Positions 7,527-15,220 of a stretch of 64,000 nucleotides of DNA are shown one piece after another. The stretch is from Psychroserpens burtonensis DSM 12212. GTDB taxonomy: Bacteria > Bacteroidota > Bacteroidia > Flavobacteriales > Flavobacteriaceae. Numbering within the stretch: the stretch's first letter is position 1; each line of letters begins with the position of its first letter. A program made the position numbers and the translations under genes. The DNA is taken from the NCBI RefSeq assembly GCF_000425305.1, contig NZ_AUDE01000012.1:103264-167263 (forward strand), read 5' to 3'. The notes beneath the pieces were generated by a model that saw only the letters and a program-made list of their open reading frames with translations, had not been told where the DNA came from and ran no database searches.

Positions 7527-9113
7527 ATGAATGTAAATATTAGCAACAACTTTATACTTTCAGAAAAATTAAAGACGATTACTAAGATATCAAAATTAGA
7601 CAATCCTAATATGGATGCAAGAGACGTATATAACGCTCAATTTGATTTTAATGTAGATACAGATATTGCTAACTATATTGAATATGGCTCTTATCATTCT
7701 TATACTTTTCCAATTATTCGTAACATTGATAATGGTTTGATAGAAAACTTATTATTAAGTCTACAGCAGGATGACACGTACAGAGCGTTTTTAATCACTT
7801 ACGATTTGACCGATAACGAAAGAGAACAAGTTCAAAATGGTATTGAAATTGATTTAGAAGGAAAAATAACCGCATCTATACTGGACGACGAAAATTGGGT
7901 AAATGATAACTTTATTGCAAGAGATAATATTGGTGGTGATGGTTCTGGTTGTGTAGAGTTTGTAACAACCACTGGAAATTTTTGCGAAAACGAAGAAGGA
8001 GAAAAAATACGTGATAATGGCCAGTTAGGTAATGGTTGTTCTCAAAATTGGACTACCGAAACCGTAACAAACCTTGTTGTAGATGCAAATTGCCTCTCTG
8101 GTGGAGGACCTAATAATGGAACAGACAACGGGAACAACAATGGAACAGATACAGGAACAGACTCGGATAATGGAAGTGGTGGAGGCGGTGGCTCAGGTAC
8201 AGGTAATGGTGACCCAAACAATACTGACGATTGTCAACCAACTATTGACAATCCATGTCCTGATGATATGACAGTAATTATTACTCCTAAGCCACAAAAC
8301 ACAAAAACTACCCATCAAAAAAATTGTGAGGAACTCAATAAATTGACTTCTCCTCCTGCTTATAATATGCCAAATCCATTTTTGGATGATAATCATCCTG
8401 GCAATGCTAGTAGTTTAAATACAAATCCACGCCTAGCAATTCTCAACTCAGACCAATCACTAAATAATAGTGTAGAAACGGGTTTTAGTTTAAGAAATGA
8501 TGGCAACTTCCCACAACATGGACCTTTTGCAAAGCATGTTTCTGCAAATAATCAAACACATGGCGTAGACTTTCCTTTACATCCAAATCAATATGGTACT
8601 GTTCATACTCACCCCTTTAATACCACCAACAAAAAATGGATCCCAATGTTTTCTCTTGATGATATATACTCTGTACTTCAAATACGAAACCTTTATACTT
8701 CTAGTCCATTTTTAAATAGTAATAATCCTAATGGTGATGCTCTATTTGTATCTGTGTTGATTGCATATCAAGGAGATGCGCCTAAAACCTATGCTATTAA
8801 AGTTGATGATATTACTAAATTTCAGAATTTACAGGCTGTATATAATGATATGAACGATGCTAATGGTGACGGTATAGATGAGTACAGAGAAATGAACCAA
8901 CAATTAGAAGATTTATATATAGAAAACGCAAATGATTCGTCTGGCACAGAAGCGCAGTATCAAAAGGTTTTACTTAAATTTATATCAGACCTAGATATTG
9001 GCGCATCTTTATACCAAATGGAACAAACAAATGAAGGCACTTCTCAGGTTCAAGAAACTTGGAAGAAATTAGACATAGGCCTTACTGATAATGTTATTGA
9101 TTCACAATGTTAA
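7527..9113 (+). CDS. Surface-lipoprotein body with JAMM-like metal motif (signal peptide lost upstream)
   Basis: 528 residues in the same frame as the signal peptide at 7392-7484. Residues ~1-190 form an N-terminal domain (YIEYGSYHSYTFPI, then LLLSLQQDDTYRAFLITY) seen in my memory in many flavobacterial lipoproteins with variable C-termini. Residues ~190-240 are a low-complexity Gly/Asn/Asp/Thr linker. The C-terminal domain has VHTHPF followed by FSLDD, i.e. HxHP...SxxD, resembling the JAMM/MPN metalloprotease motif. ATG 7527 is the first available start, but a product from it would lack export. It is followed after 22 bases by the first of four paralogous lipoproteins. Function unknown; protease activity is inference from one motif. 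Confidence 0.7.
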   Translation: MNVNISNNFILSEKLKTITKISKLDNPNMDARDVYNAQFDFNVDTDIANYIEYGSYHSYTFPIIRNIDNGLIENLLLSLQQDDTYRAFLITYDLTDNEREQVQNGIEIDLEGKITASILDDENWVNDNFIARDNIGGDGSGCVEFVTTTGNFCENEEGEKIRDNGQLGNGCSQNWTTETVTNLVVDANCLSGGGPNNGTDNGNNNGTDTGTDSDNGSGGGGGSGTGNGDPNNTDDCQPTIDNPCPDDMTVIITPKPQNTKTTHQKNCEELNKLTSPPAYNMPNPFLDDNHPGNASSLNTNPRLAILNSDQSLNNSVETGFSLRNDGNFPQHGPFAKHVSANNQTHGVDFPLHPNQYGTVHTHPFNTTNKKWIPMFSLDDIYSVLQIRNLYTSSPFLNSNNPNGDALFVSVLIAYQGDAPKTYAIKVDDITKFQNLQAVYNDMNDANGDGIDEYREMNQQLEDLYIENANDSSGTEAQYQKVLLKFISDLDIGASLYQMEQTNEGTSQVQETWKKLDIGLTDNVIDSQC

Positions 9114-9135
9114 ATTTTAAAAAATAATTATAATT

Positions 9136-9735
9136 ATGAAATACTTAATATATACGATACTGTTATTTATATCTATCCTTTCTTGTAAAGCTCAATCTCC
9201 AATTGTAGATATAGACGCTCCAAGGTCTAGCACAATTGATGGTGCTTATTTTAAAGACATCAATAATGAATTTAATAAGTTTACTGGAACATGGTTTTTT
9301 ACTGAAGGTTCAACATCAATAACTTTTGAAATAAAAAAAGTAGAGATGATTTTTAATGGCACAGATTATGAAGACAAATTAGTTGGTGAATATAAATATG
9401 TTAGTAATGGACTGATTGTTGTTAACACTTTGGCTAATATTTATAATCAGAATAGTGCTCAAAATAATATTAATGGAAGACGCCTTATTGAAAATGACCA
9501 ATCTATAATTTGTAACGATTGCTCTCCAAATGAACGGAGAGTTGAATTGACATTTTATGATAGAGATAGATTATATTTATCTCCTTCAATTATACTAAGA
9601 TATTTATTTAATGAAACTAATCCTGAGAAAATGACTGCAACATTATATCTGAAGAGCAGTTCCCTTTTGCCATATGAAGGCGCACCTACTTCACCACGTG
9701 TACCTTATGGTACTTATTTAATGGAGAAACAATAA
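9136..9735 (+). CDS. Tandem lipoprotein paralog 1 of 4
   Basis: 199 residues with a lipoprotein signal peptide (lipobox SILSC, then KAQSPIV). The body holds the family marks GAYFKDINNEFNKFTGTW, YEDKLVGEY, a CNDCSPNERR segment and the invariant C-terminus VPYGTYLMEKQ. These match what I remember of DUF6705-type flavobacterial lipoproteins; no activity is known. This copy is the most diverged of the four. It lies 22 bases behind the JAMM-like ORF and may share its transcript; a strong terminator follows. Confidence 0.8.
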   Translation: MKYLIYTILLFISILSCKAQSPIVDIDAPRSSTIDGAYFKDINNEFNKFTGTWFFTEGSTSITFEIKKVEMIFNGTDYEDKLVGEYKYVSNGLIVVNTLANIYNQNSAQNNINGRRLIENDQSIICNDCSPNERRVELTFYDRDRLYLSPSIILRYLFNETNPEKMTATLYLKSSSLLPYEGAPTSPRVPYGTYLMEKQ

Positions 9736-9748
9736 AAATAAGATTATC

Positions 9749-9799
9749 AAAACCAACCAAAAACTAAAATACTATTTAGTTTTTGGTTGGTTTTTTTTC
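9749..9799 (+). terminator. Long-stem terminator after paralog 1
   Basis: A 20-bp perfect stem (AAAACCAACCAAAAACTAAA, loop ATACTA, and its complement) followed by TTTT. Unusually long and A-T rich with G-C in the outer half. Confidence 0.85.
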
Positions 9800-9834
9800 T
9801 TATACAGAGCTTTTATGTTTTCTGAAATTTAATT

Positions 9835-10437
9835 ATGAAAAACTTATTTTTTACAATATCAGTATTACTTTTAGCTTTATCATGTAAAGCACAAAGCCCA
9901 GTTTTAGCTTTAGACACATATTATCACGAAATACCTGACGGAGCATACGTCAAAGATCTAAATAACGAATTAAATAAATTTGTTGGCACATGGCTGTTTA
10001 CTAATGGTACAACTTCATTTACTTTAGTTTTACAAAAACATGAGCAAACGTTCAATGATGATTATTATCAAGACTATTTAGTTGGAGAGTATGCCTATGT
10101 AGGTAATGGGTTAACAATAGTAAATACAATACCTACCTTAAACAACACCCAACTTAGTTTGGATGATAGAAACATTGGAGGGAGATATGTAGTCAAAGGA
10201 CCAGACCATAATTGTACTGACTGCTTAGCTAATGAAAGACGAATTGATTTATATTTTTCAGACCCAAATCGAGAATATCTATCTACAGGCATTGTTCTTC
10301 GTTATTTAGTCAATGAAAATAATCCAGAAAAAATTACTTCGACTATTTATGTTGTTGGCAATGTGATGTTACCTTACGAAGGTGCTTCGTCTTCACCTAG
10401 TGTGCCTTATGGCACTTATTTGATGGAGAAACAATAA
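9835..10437 (+). CDS. Tandem lipoprotein paralog 2 of 4
   Basis: 200 residues; the first 22 (signal peptide plus LSCKAQSP) are identical to paralog 4. Same architecture: AYVKDLNNELNKFVGTW, YQDYLVGEYAYV, CTDCLANERR, then MLPYEGASSSP and VPYGTYLMEKQ. The CxxC pair around residue 125 is kept in all copies and might form a disulfide or bind metal. A terminator precedes and follows it, so it has its own promoter. Predicted outer-membrane or periplasmic lipoprotein; function unknown. Confidence 0.8.
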   Translation: MKNLFFTISVLLLALSCKAQSPVLALDTYYHEIPDGAYVKDLNNELNKFVGTWLFTNGTTSFTLVLQKHEQTFNDDYYQDYLVGEYAYVGNGLTIVNTIPTLNNTQLSLDDRNIGGRYVVKGPDHNCTDCLANERRIDLYFSDPNREYLSTGIVLRYLVNENNPEKITSTIYVVGNVMLPYEGASSSPSVPYGTYLMEKQ

Positions 10438-10457
10438 GTAATTTATATTAATACTCT

Positions 10458-10491
10458 AAAAACCTCTAAATTTTAATTTGAAGGTTTTTTG
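10458..10491 (+). terminator. Terminator after paralog 2
   Basis: AAAACCT...AAATT/AATTT...AGGTTTTTT hairpin with a few internal mismatches and a T-run. It is a decayed version of the one after paralog 3, which shows the spacer was duplicated with the gene. Confidence 0.7.
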
Positions 10492-10528
10492 TTTTGCATA
10501 GAGTTCTTATACTAGTTGACATCTAATT

Positions 10529-11164
10529 ATGAAAAACTTATTTTTTGCCATATTATTCTTACTGCTCGCATTATCATGTAAAGCGCAAAGTCCAATTTTA
10601 TCTTTGGACACTTATGAACATCAGATACCAGATAATGCTTATGTTAAAGATTTAAATAACGAATTGAACAAATTTGCTGGCACATGGATTTTTAGCCAAA
10701 ATAACATAACATTTACAATAACTTTACAAAAACAAGAACAAACTTTCAATGGTGATTATTATGAAGATTATATCATTGGAGAATATGCCTATTTGATTAA
10801 TACTTTAGAGATAATAAATACACTATCTTCTCTACAGGAAGCAAATGCAACGAATAATTCGCAAACTAATGAGAATATAATCGTATATTTAAATATTAGA
10901 AATATTGGTGGCAGGTATTTAGAAAACGGACAAGATTCTGGTTGTAATGATTGCTCAGAAAACGAAAGAGTTTTGGAATTATATTTAGTTGATCCAGATC
11001 GAAAGTATCTATCAACTTCATTAATTTTACGTTATTTAGTTAATGAAAATAATCCTGAAAAAATGACTGCAACAATTCGTGCAAGAACTGGAGTTGCAGT
11101 TCCTATAGATGGCTTCACCTCACCTCGTGTGCCATATGGCACTTATTTAATGGAGAAACAATAA
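10529..11164 (+). CDS. Tandem lipoprotein paralog 3 of 4
   Basis: 211 residues, longest of the set because of an extra ~12 residues after SSLQEANATNNSQ (about 105-125), in a loop that also varies among the other copies. Signal peptide with lipobox ALSC, CNDCSENERVLE, and the common VPYGTYLMEKQ end. The residues before that end (AVPIDGFTSP) differ from copies 2 and 4. The upstream spacer is nearly identical to the one before paralog 4 (GTTTTGCATAGAGTTCTTAT and following), so the two units arose by a recent tandem duplication. Confidence 0.8.
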   Translation: MKNLFFAILFLLLALSCKAQSPILSLDTYEHQIPDNAYVKDLNNELNKFAGTWIFSQNNITFTITLQKQEQTFNGDYYEDYIIGEYAYLINTLEIINTLSSLQEANATNNSQTNENIIVYLNIRNIGGRYLENGQDSGCNDCSENERVLELYLVDPDRKYLSTSLILRYLVNENNPEKMTATIRARTGVAVPIDGFTSPRVPYGTYLMEKQ

Positions 11165-11186
11165 ATAAATATTAATTAGAAATTTC

Positions 11187-11218
11187 AAAACCTCTAAATT
11201 TTATTTTAGAGGTTTTTT
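11187..11218 (+). terminator. Terminator after paralog 3
   Basis: AAAACCTCTAAA, 7-base loop, TTTAGAGGTTTTTT: 12-bp stem with T-run. The core CCTCTAAA...TTTAGAGG is the same as in the metK terminator at 7224-7254. Confidence 0.85.
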
Positions 11219-11256
11219 GTTTTGCATAGAGTTCTTATATTAGTTCACATATAATT

Positions 11257-11856
11257 ATGAAAAACTTATTTTTTACAATATCAGTATTACTTTTAGCTTT
11301 ATCATGTAAAGCACAAAGTCCAATAGTTCCATTAGACACTTATATTCACGAAATAGCAGATAATTCTTATGTAAAAGATATAGACAATGAATTAAATAAA
11401 TTTATTGGCACATGGGTTTTTAGTGATGGGAATTCTTCTTTTACTTTAGTGTTACAAAAGCAAATACAAACCTTTAACGATGATTATTACGAAGATTATA
11501 TGATTGGAGAATACTCATACAGCATAAATGGACTTACAGTTGTTAATACAATCCCATTACTTAATAGTACAAATTTAAATCTGCAAAGAAATATTGGTGG
11601 TAGATATGTTGTCAAGGGAGCAGACCATAATTGTCCAGCCTGCCTACCTAACGAAAGACGAATTGACATGTATTTTTCAGATCCAAACCGAAAATATTTA
11701 TCAACAGGACTAGTGTTACGTTATTTAGTTAATCAAAGTAACCCAGAAAAAATCACTGCAACCATTTACGTTGTTGGTAATGTAATGCTACCTTATGAAG
11801 GTGCTTCATCTTCACCTCGTGTCCCTTATGGTACTTATTTAATGGAGAAGCAGTAA
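11257..11856 (+). CDS. Tandem lipoprotein paralog 4 of 4
   Basis: 199 residues with the same signal peptide as paralog 2 and the same C-terminal third (TIYVVGNVMLPYEGASSSP, then VPYGTYLMEKQ), so copies 2 and 4 are the closest pair and copy 3 lies between them. The mid-protein pair is CPAC here (CTDC in copy 2). No hairpin terminator follows directly; instead, 54 bases downstream lies a remnant of a metK 3' end. Function unknown, as for the others. Confidence 0.8.
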   Translation: MKNLFFTISVLLLALSCKAQSPIVPLDTYIHEIADNSYVKDIDNELNKFIGTWVFSDGNSSFTLVLQKQIQTFNDDYYEDYMIGEYSYSINGLTVVNTIPLLNSTNLNLQRNIGGRYVVKGADHNCPACLPNERRIDMYFSDPNRKYLSTGLVLRYLVNQSNPEKITATIYVVGNVMLPYEGASSSPRVPYGTYLMEKQ

Positions 11857-11910
11857 GTAAAATTTGGTAACCCATTATTTAATCAACTTAGCTGTGAACC
11901 AATTACCCTC

Positions 11911-11979
11911 GAAGTAGAATTGTTTACATGGGAGAAATTGGATTATGTGGATAAGGTGAAAGCTGCTTTTGATTTGTAA
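11911..11979 (+). pseudogene. Remnant of a second metK 3' end
   Basis: These 69 bases encode [20 protein letters not shown] plus DL and a stop, and align base for base with metK 7130-7198. Six of the differing codons after the first are synonymous and only one changes the residue (K to A); the first codon is GAA instead of GAT. That pattern means the piece comes from a functional metK that diverged under selection, not from a fresh copy of the local gene. No open frame precedes it. Confidence 0.85.
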
Positions 11980-12006
11980 ATAAATCAAAAATCTAAACGA
12001 TATAAG

Positions 12007-12028
12007 TAGGTTGTCTAAAAAAGACAGC
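12007..12028. repeat. 8-bp hairpin behind the metK remnant
   Basis: AGGTTGTCT-aaaaa-AGACAGCCT forms a hairpin with one G-U pair, without a T-run on the plus strand. Possibly an old terminator. The remaining ~180 bases before the next gene hold only the repeat at 12079. Confidence 0.4.
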
Positions 12029-12078
12029 CTCCTGTCATTTTAAGGCCAGTGCAAAAAATTAAAAAATGGATTACTAGT

Positions 12079-12105
12079 GCATTTCGACTGCGCTCAATGT
12101 GACAC
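12079..12105. repeat. Interspersed repeat (TTCGACTGCGCTCA type)
   Basis: GCATTTCGACTGCGCTCAAT followed by GTGACAC is a near-perfect copy of the short repeat CACTTCGACTGCGCTCAGTGTGACA that I know as common between genes in Flavobacteriaceae. A split copy occurs at 40274-40346. Function unknown. Confidence 0.55.
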
Positions 12106-12220
12106 ACGACTCATAAATTGACTTTTTATATATCCACTTTTAAAAAAAACACGATTCTACGCAACCTTTTAATAAAATCACCATCTTTAGTATACAACTC
12201 TATATTTAAATCAATTGTCT

Positions 12221-13987
12221 ATGAAAATTTTCAAGTTCGTTTTATTAGTCTCGTTGGTATTTTGCGCAGCCTCTTGCAACAAAGATGACAGTCCTAGTAA
12301 TACTCAAAATCAAGATCCGAACCCAGACCCAATAGCATTTGCTCAAAATTTTGGGAGTGAAATTTCTAGAACATTTTTAGGCACTGTTGTAGACACTAAC
12401 AATAATCCTATTGAAAATGTAATGATTAGCATTGGAAGCTCAACTGCAAGTACAGATCCAAATGGTGTATTCATAATTAATAATGCCACGGTTAACGAAC
12501 GTTTTGGATATGTAAAAGCTGAAAGAGCTGGTTTCATTCATGCATCAAGCGCAGTTGTACCAAGTGAAGGTACAAATAAGGTTCGCATTACCATGTTAGC
12601 AGAAACTAGTGCTGGCACAACCTCAAGCGGGACTCAAGAAACCATCAATTTACAAAACGGAGCATCTGTAGCTCTTGAAGGTGATTATATAAAACCAGAT
12701 GGTTCCTCATACTCTGGCAGTGTGAATGTCATTATGCACCATTTAGATCCTGCTGATGAAAATATGCAAGATCAAATGCCAGGAATGCTCTATGCTGCCA
12801 ACGCTCAAAATGAAGCGCGTATGCTCCAAACGTTTGGAATGTTGGCTGTTGAGTTGAGAGGTGATAATGGTGAAGATTTGAACTTAGCTGAAGGTTCTAG
12901 CGCAGAAATCACTATGCCTTTAGATCCAAGTCTCATAGCAATTGCGCCAAGCTCCATACCGCTTTGGTATTTTGATGAAGTTAACGGGTATTGGATTGAA
13001 GATGGTGAAGCAACTTTAGTTGGGAATGCATATGTAGGAAACGTGTCTCACTTTTCATTTTGGAATTGCGATGTACCTGCTGACTATATCGATTTTTGTG
13101 TTACTGTAAATGATAGTGTAGGAAATCCACTAGCTAACGCTTATGTTGCGTTAACTAGCAGCAATTTTGGGACAGGCTATGGTTATACCAACGAAAACGG
13201 AGAAACTTGCGGATTGGTTCCAGCCAACGAAACTTTAGAAATTAATGTCTATTCTTATGATTTGTGTGGCGGAAGTCCGATTTACACCAATACCGTTGGC
13301 CCTTTTACTGAAAATACAAGCATCAATGTTACCATCCAAGAAAACCCCGACCTTATTTCTGAAACTGTGATAGGAACTTTTAATGATTGTGATGGTAACG
13401 CGATTACAGATGGCTATGTTCGTTTAAGATATGGTAATGAGTATTTCACAGATCTTGTTACTAATGGAGATTTTGAGATTAACCTTATTAGGTGTGATGT
13501 CGATAATACATTCACATTAAAAGCGAGTGACTATGTTAACATCCAAGAAACAGACTCTTTAAGCTATACATTTACAACGCCATTAACTAATTTAGGCACC
13601 ATTCAATCTTGTAATACTATTGAGGAGTTTATCACGTATCAAGTAAATGACCACCCTCCTATCTCCTACAACTTCAATATTCAAAGTGGACTTGACGGCA
13701 ACTACCTAACCGTTTCTTATACTTCTGAAAACCAAGAAAGTTACTTCAATTTTTATATAGATGCTTTTAATGGAGCTAACACGTATACCAATGGCTATTT
13801 GAATTTCTTTGATGAGAACTTTGATAGCACCACCTTAGAATCTCAATTTATAGGAACCTCTAACGTCACTTATCTTGGCGACGTTGATAATTATATAGAT
13901 ATCAACTTTACGGGTGTTATTACAGATTTCAATAGCTCAGATGAGACACCAATTTCTGGGACTATGCATGTTTTAAGAGATTATTAG
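12221..13987 (+). CDS. CarboxypepD-regulatory-like surface lipoprotein
   Basis: 588 residues from ATG 12221; a TTG two codons earlier is less likely. Lipoprotein signal peptide ending CAASC, then NKDDSPSN (Asp after Cys is common in outer-membrane exported lipoproteins). Residues ~50-130 are a carboxypeptidase regulatory-like beta-sandwich (LGTVVDTNNNPIENVMISIG), ~140-285 a beta-rich domain ending NVSHFSFWNCD, then a second peptidase-regulatory-type repeat (VTVNDSVGNPLANAYVALT) and a C-terminal beta domain. Such proteins are usually surface structural or adhesive lipoproteins. It stands alone, with a shared bidirectional terminator after it. Confidence 0.75.
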   Translation: MKIFKFVLLVSLVFCAASCNKDDSPSNTQNQDPNPDPIAFAQNFGSEISRTFLGTVVDTNNNPIENVMISIGSSTASTDPNGVFIINNATVNERFGYVKAERAGFIHASSAVVPSEGTNKVRITMLAETSAGTTSSGTQETINLQNGASVALEGDYIKPDGSSYSGSVNVIMHHLDPADENMQDQMPGMLYAANAQNEARMLQTFGMLAVELRGDNGEDLNLAEGSSAEITMPLDPSLIAIAPSSIPLWYFDEVNGYWIEDGEATLVGNAYVGNVSHFSFWNCDVPADYIDFCVTVNDSVGNPLANAYVALTSSNFGTGYGYTNENGETCGLVPANETLEINVYSYDLCGGSPIYTNTVGPFTENTSINVTIQENPDLISETVIGTFNDCDGNAITDGYVRLRYGNEYFTDLVTNGDFEINLIRCDVDNTFTLKASDYVNIQETDSLSYTFTTPLTNLGTIQSCNTIEEFITYQVNDHPPISYNFNIQSGLDGNYLTVSYTSENQESYFNFYIDAFNGANTYTNGYLNFFDENFDSTTLESQFIGTSNVTYLGDVDNYIDINFTGVITDFNSSDETPISGTMHVLRDY

Positions 13988-14005
13988 ATCTACAATTTTC
14001 AAGTA

Positions 14006-14043
14006 AAAAGCCTTCTCAGTTTAATTGAGAAGGCTTTTTTTCT
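14006..14043. terminator. Bidirectional terminator between convergent genes
   Basis: AAAAGCCTTCTCA, short loop, TGAGAAGGCTTTTTTT: about 13-bp stem with A-run on one side and T-run on the other, between the plus-strand lipoprotein and the minus-strand GLPGLI gene. Confidence 0.88.
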
Positions 14044-14063
14044 TCGGAAATTGGATAAAATAA

Positions 14064-14921
14064 TTATCCACGTCTACCACCCATACGTTGAGATCTAAAT
14101 TCTTTCATTTTCTCAACAAGCGTAGCTTGGTAATCTTTCTTATTAATTTCTTTTCCTTTATCTGGTGCCTCTATTTCAATAGTTTCTTCTGGATTGATGA
14201 CCAATTTAGAACATAACATTGTGGTATCTCCTGCACTTACTTCTAAAATTAATCCTGGAAGCCCCCAATATTCTGATGGTCCATGACTCACAGGTATTTG
14301 TGGCGAATACCACGCTTCTACCTCGGTCATTGCAATTTCTGGCTCTATTGTTTCTCCAGTAGCAGTATTAGCAGCTGGAGCACTATTAGGCCAAGAAAAA
14401 GAATACCATGTCAATTCATCTGTCGGTATAGATGCTGTGGCTTTAAAACACATGTAACTTCCTATTTGCTTGCTTTCTGATCCTAATTTCCAATCTATAG
14501 GTTGTAGGCTATCTTTTACTAAAAAACGTTTGCCATAAAACTCCTGATCTTGAATTTGTGTATTGGTCTTTACATTCTTGTATTGATCTCCTGCTGCAAA
14601 GTTTTTCCCCCAAGAATCTGTTGCCCCAGACATCGCATCTAGCTTTTCCTCTTCCGTAAAGTAAGATTCTGACTTATTAAATGTAAGCGTATATGTTTTT
14701 TCTAGTCGATTTTTTAATTGTGCCTTCATGGCCTTCTTTTGTTCTTCACTCATTCTTGCTCCCCAAGCCCCAAAGTCTATAGAAGATTTCGCCATGTAAA
14801 CGGCCTGGCCTTGAAATTCTTTAGCATCTTGCGGATTGTTTGAATTGGTGCTTGTACTTGGATTAATAATCATTAATCCTATGAAAAACAAGGCTGTAAA
14901 TGTGGTAAGTATAAATTTCAT
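14064..14921 (-). CDS. GLPGLI family protein 1
   Basis: 285 residues with an N-terminal signal peptide (MKFILTTFTALFFIGLMI). It carries the family hallmark GLPGLILEV at about residue 222, preceded by WYSPQIPVSHGP, and the FNKSESYFTEEE segment near 78. GLPGLI proteins are exported Bacteroidota proteins of unknown function, often next to large beta-barrel proteins, as here. It has its own promoter block (14950-15000) that is shared with GLPGLI 2. The C-terminus is basic, as in GLPGLI 2. Confidence 0.9.
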   Translation of the reverse strand: MKFILTTFTALFFIGLMIINPSTSTNSNNPQDAKEFQGQAVYMAKSSIDFGAWGARMSEEQKKAMKAQLKNRLEKTYTLTFNKSESYFTEEEKLDAMSGATDSWGKNFAAGDQYKNVKTNTQIQDQEFYGKRFLVKDSLQPIDWKLGSESKQIGSYMCFKATASIPTDELTWYSFSWPNSAPAANTATGETIEPEIAMTEVEAWYSPQIPVSHGPSEYWGLPGLILEVSAGDTTMLCSKLVINPEETIEIEAPDKGKEINKKDYQATLVEKMKEFRSQRMGGRRG

Positions 14922-14949
14922 AATTGCAAATAACAGTTAGTTTGTCTAA

Positions 14950-15000
14950 CAAATCTATATAAATATTAAACATTACTAGTGGTTTTATTATAAAATTAAC
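14950..15000 (-). promoter_or_regulatory. Promoter block shared with GLPGLI 2
   Basis: On the minus strand this 51-base block ends with TTTATATAGATTTG, containing the -7 element TAGATTTG (14950-14957), 28 bases before the start codon. It aligns without gaps to 18962-19012 with about 40 of 51 identical, including a GTTAAT at its far end and TTTAAT in the middle. The proteins' coding parts are far less alike at the DNA level, so the block is probably under selection as a control region. Confidence 0.6.
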
Positions 15001-15027
15001 AGCTTAAGGATGTCATAGGCTCTTAAT

Positions 15028-15064
15028 AAAAAAGGCCTTCTTTATATGTAAGTAGGCCTTTTTA
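15028..15064. terminator. Bidirectional terminator after the beta-barrel gene
   Basis: AAAAAGGCCT, 15-base loop, AGGCCTTTTT. It ends the minus-strand beta-barrel gene. The remaining ~155 bases to the gene end at 15221 show nothing else. Confidence 0.8.
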
Positions 15065-15220
15065 TCTTTGCGTTAAGAATGGAGTCTTTGATGAAGCTCC
15101 CCAAAGAGAGGGACTGCCGAGACATTTATATTCATGAGTTCAATACTATAAAATATAAAACAACGAATAAAACCTGCCCCTTTGTAGTTTTAAACTAAAA
15201 AGGATAACATCCAATATATA

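Noticed and set aside
11911..11979. A second functional S-adenosylmethionine synthase gene
   Set aside because: Only the last 22 codons exist; stops interrupt every frame upstream.
7199..11979. Integrative element with attachment sites at the metK 3' end
   Set aside because: The two 3' ends differ at many third positions and no integrase, tRNA or inverted repeats are present, so a site-specific element is not supported; recombination is a simpler reading.
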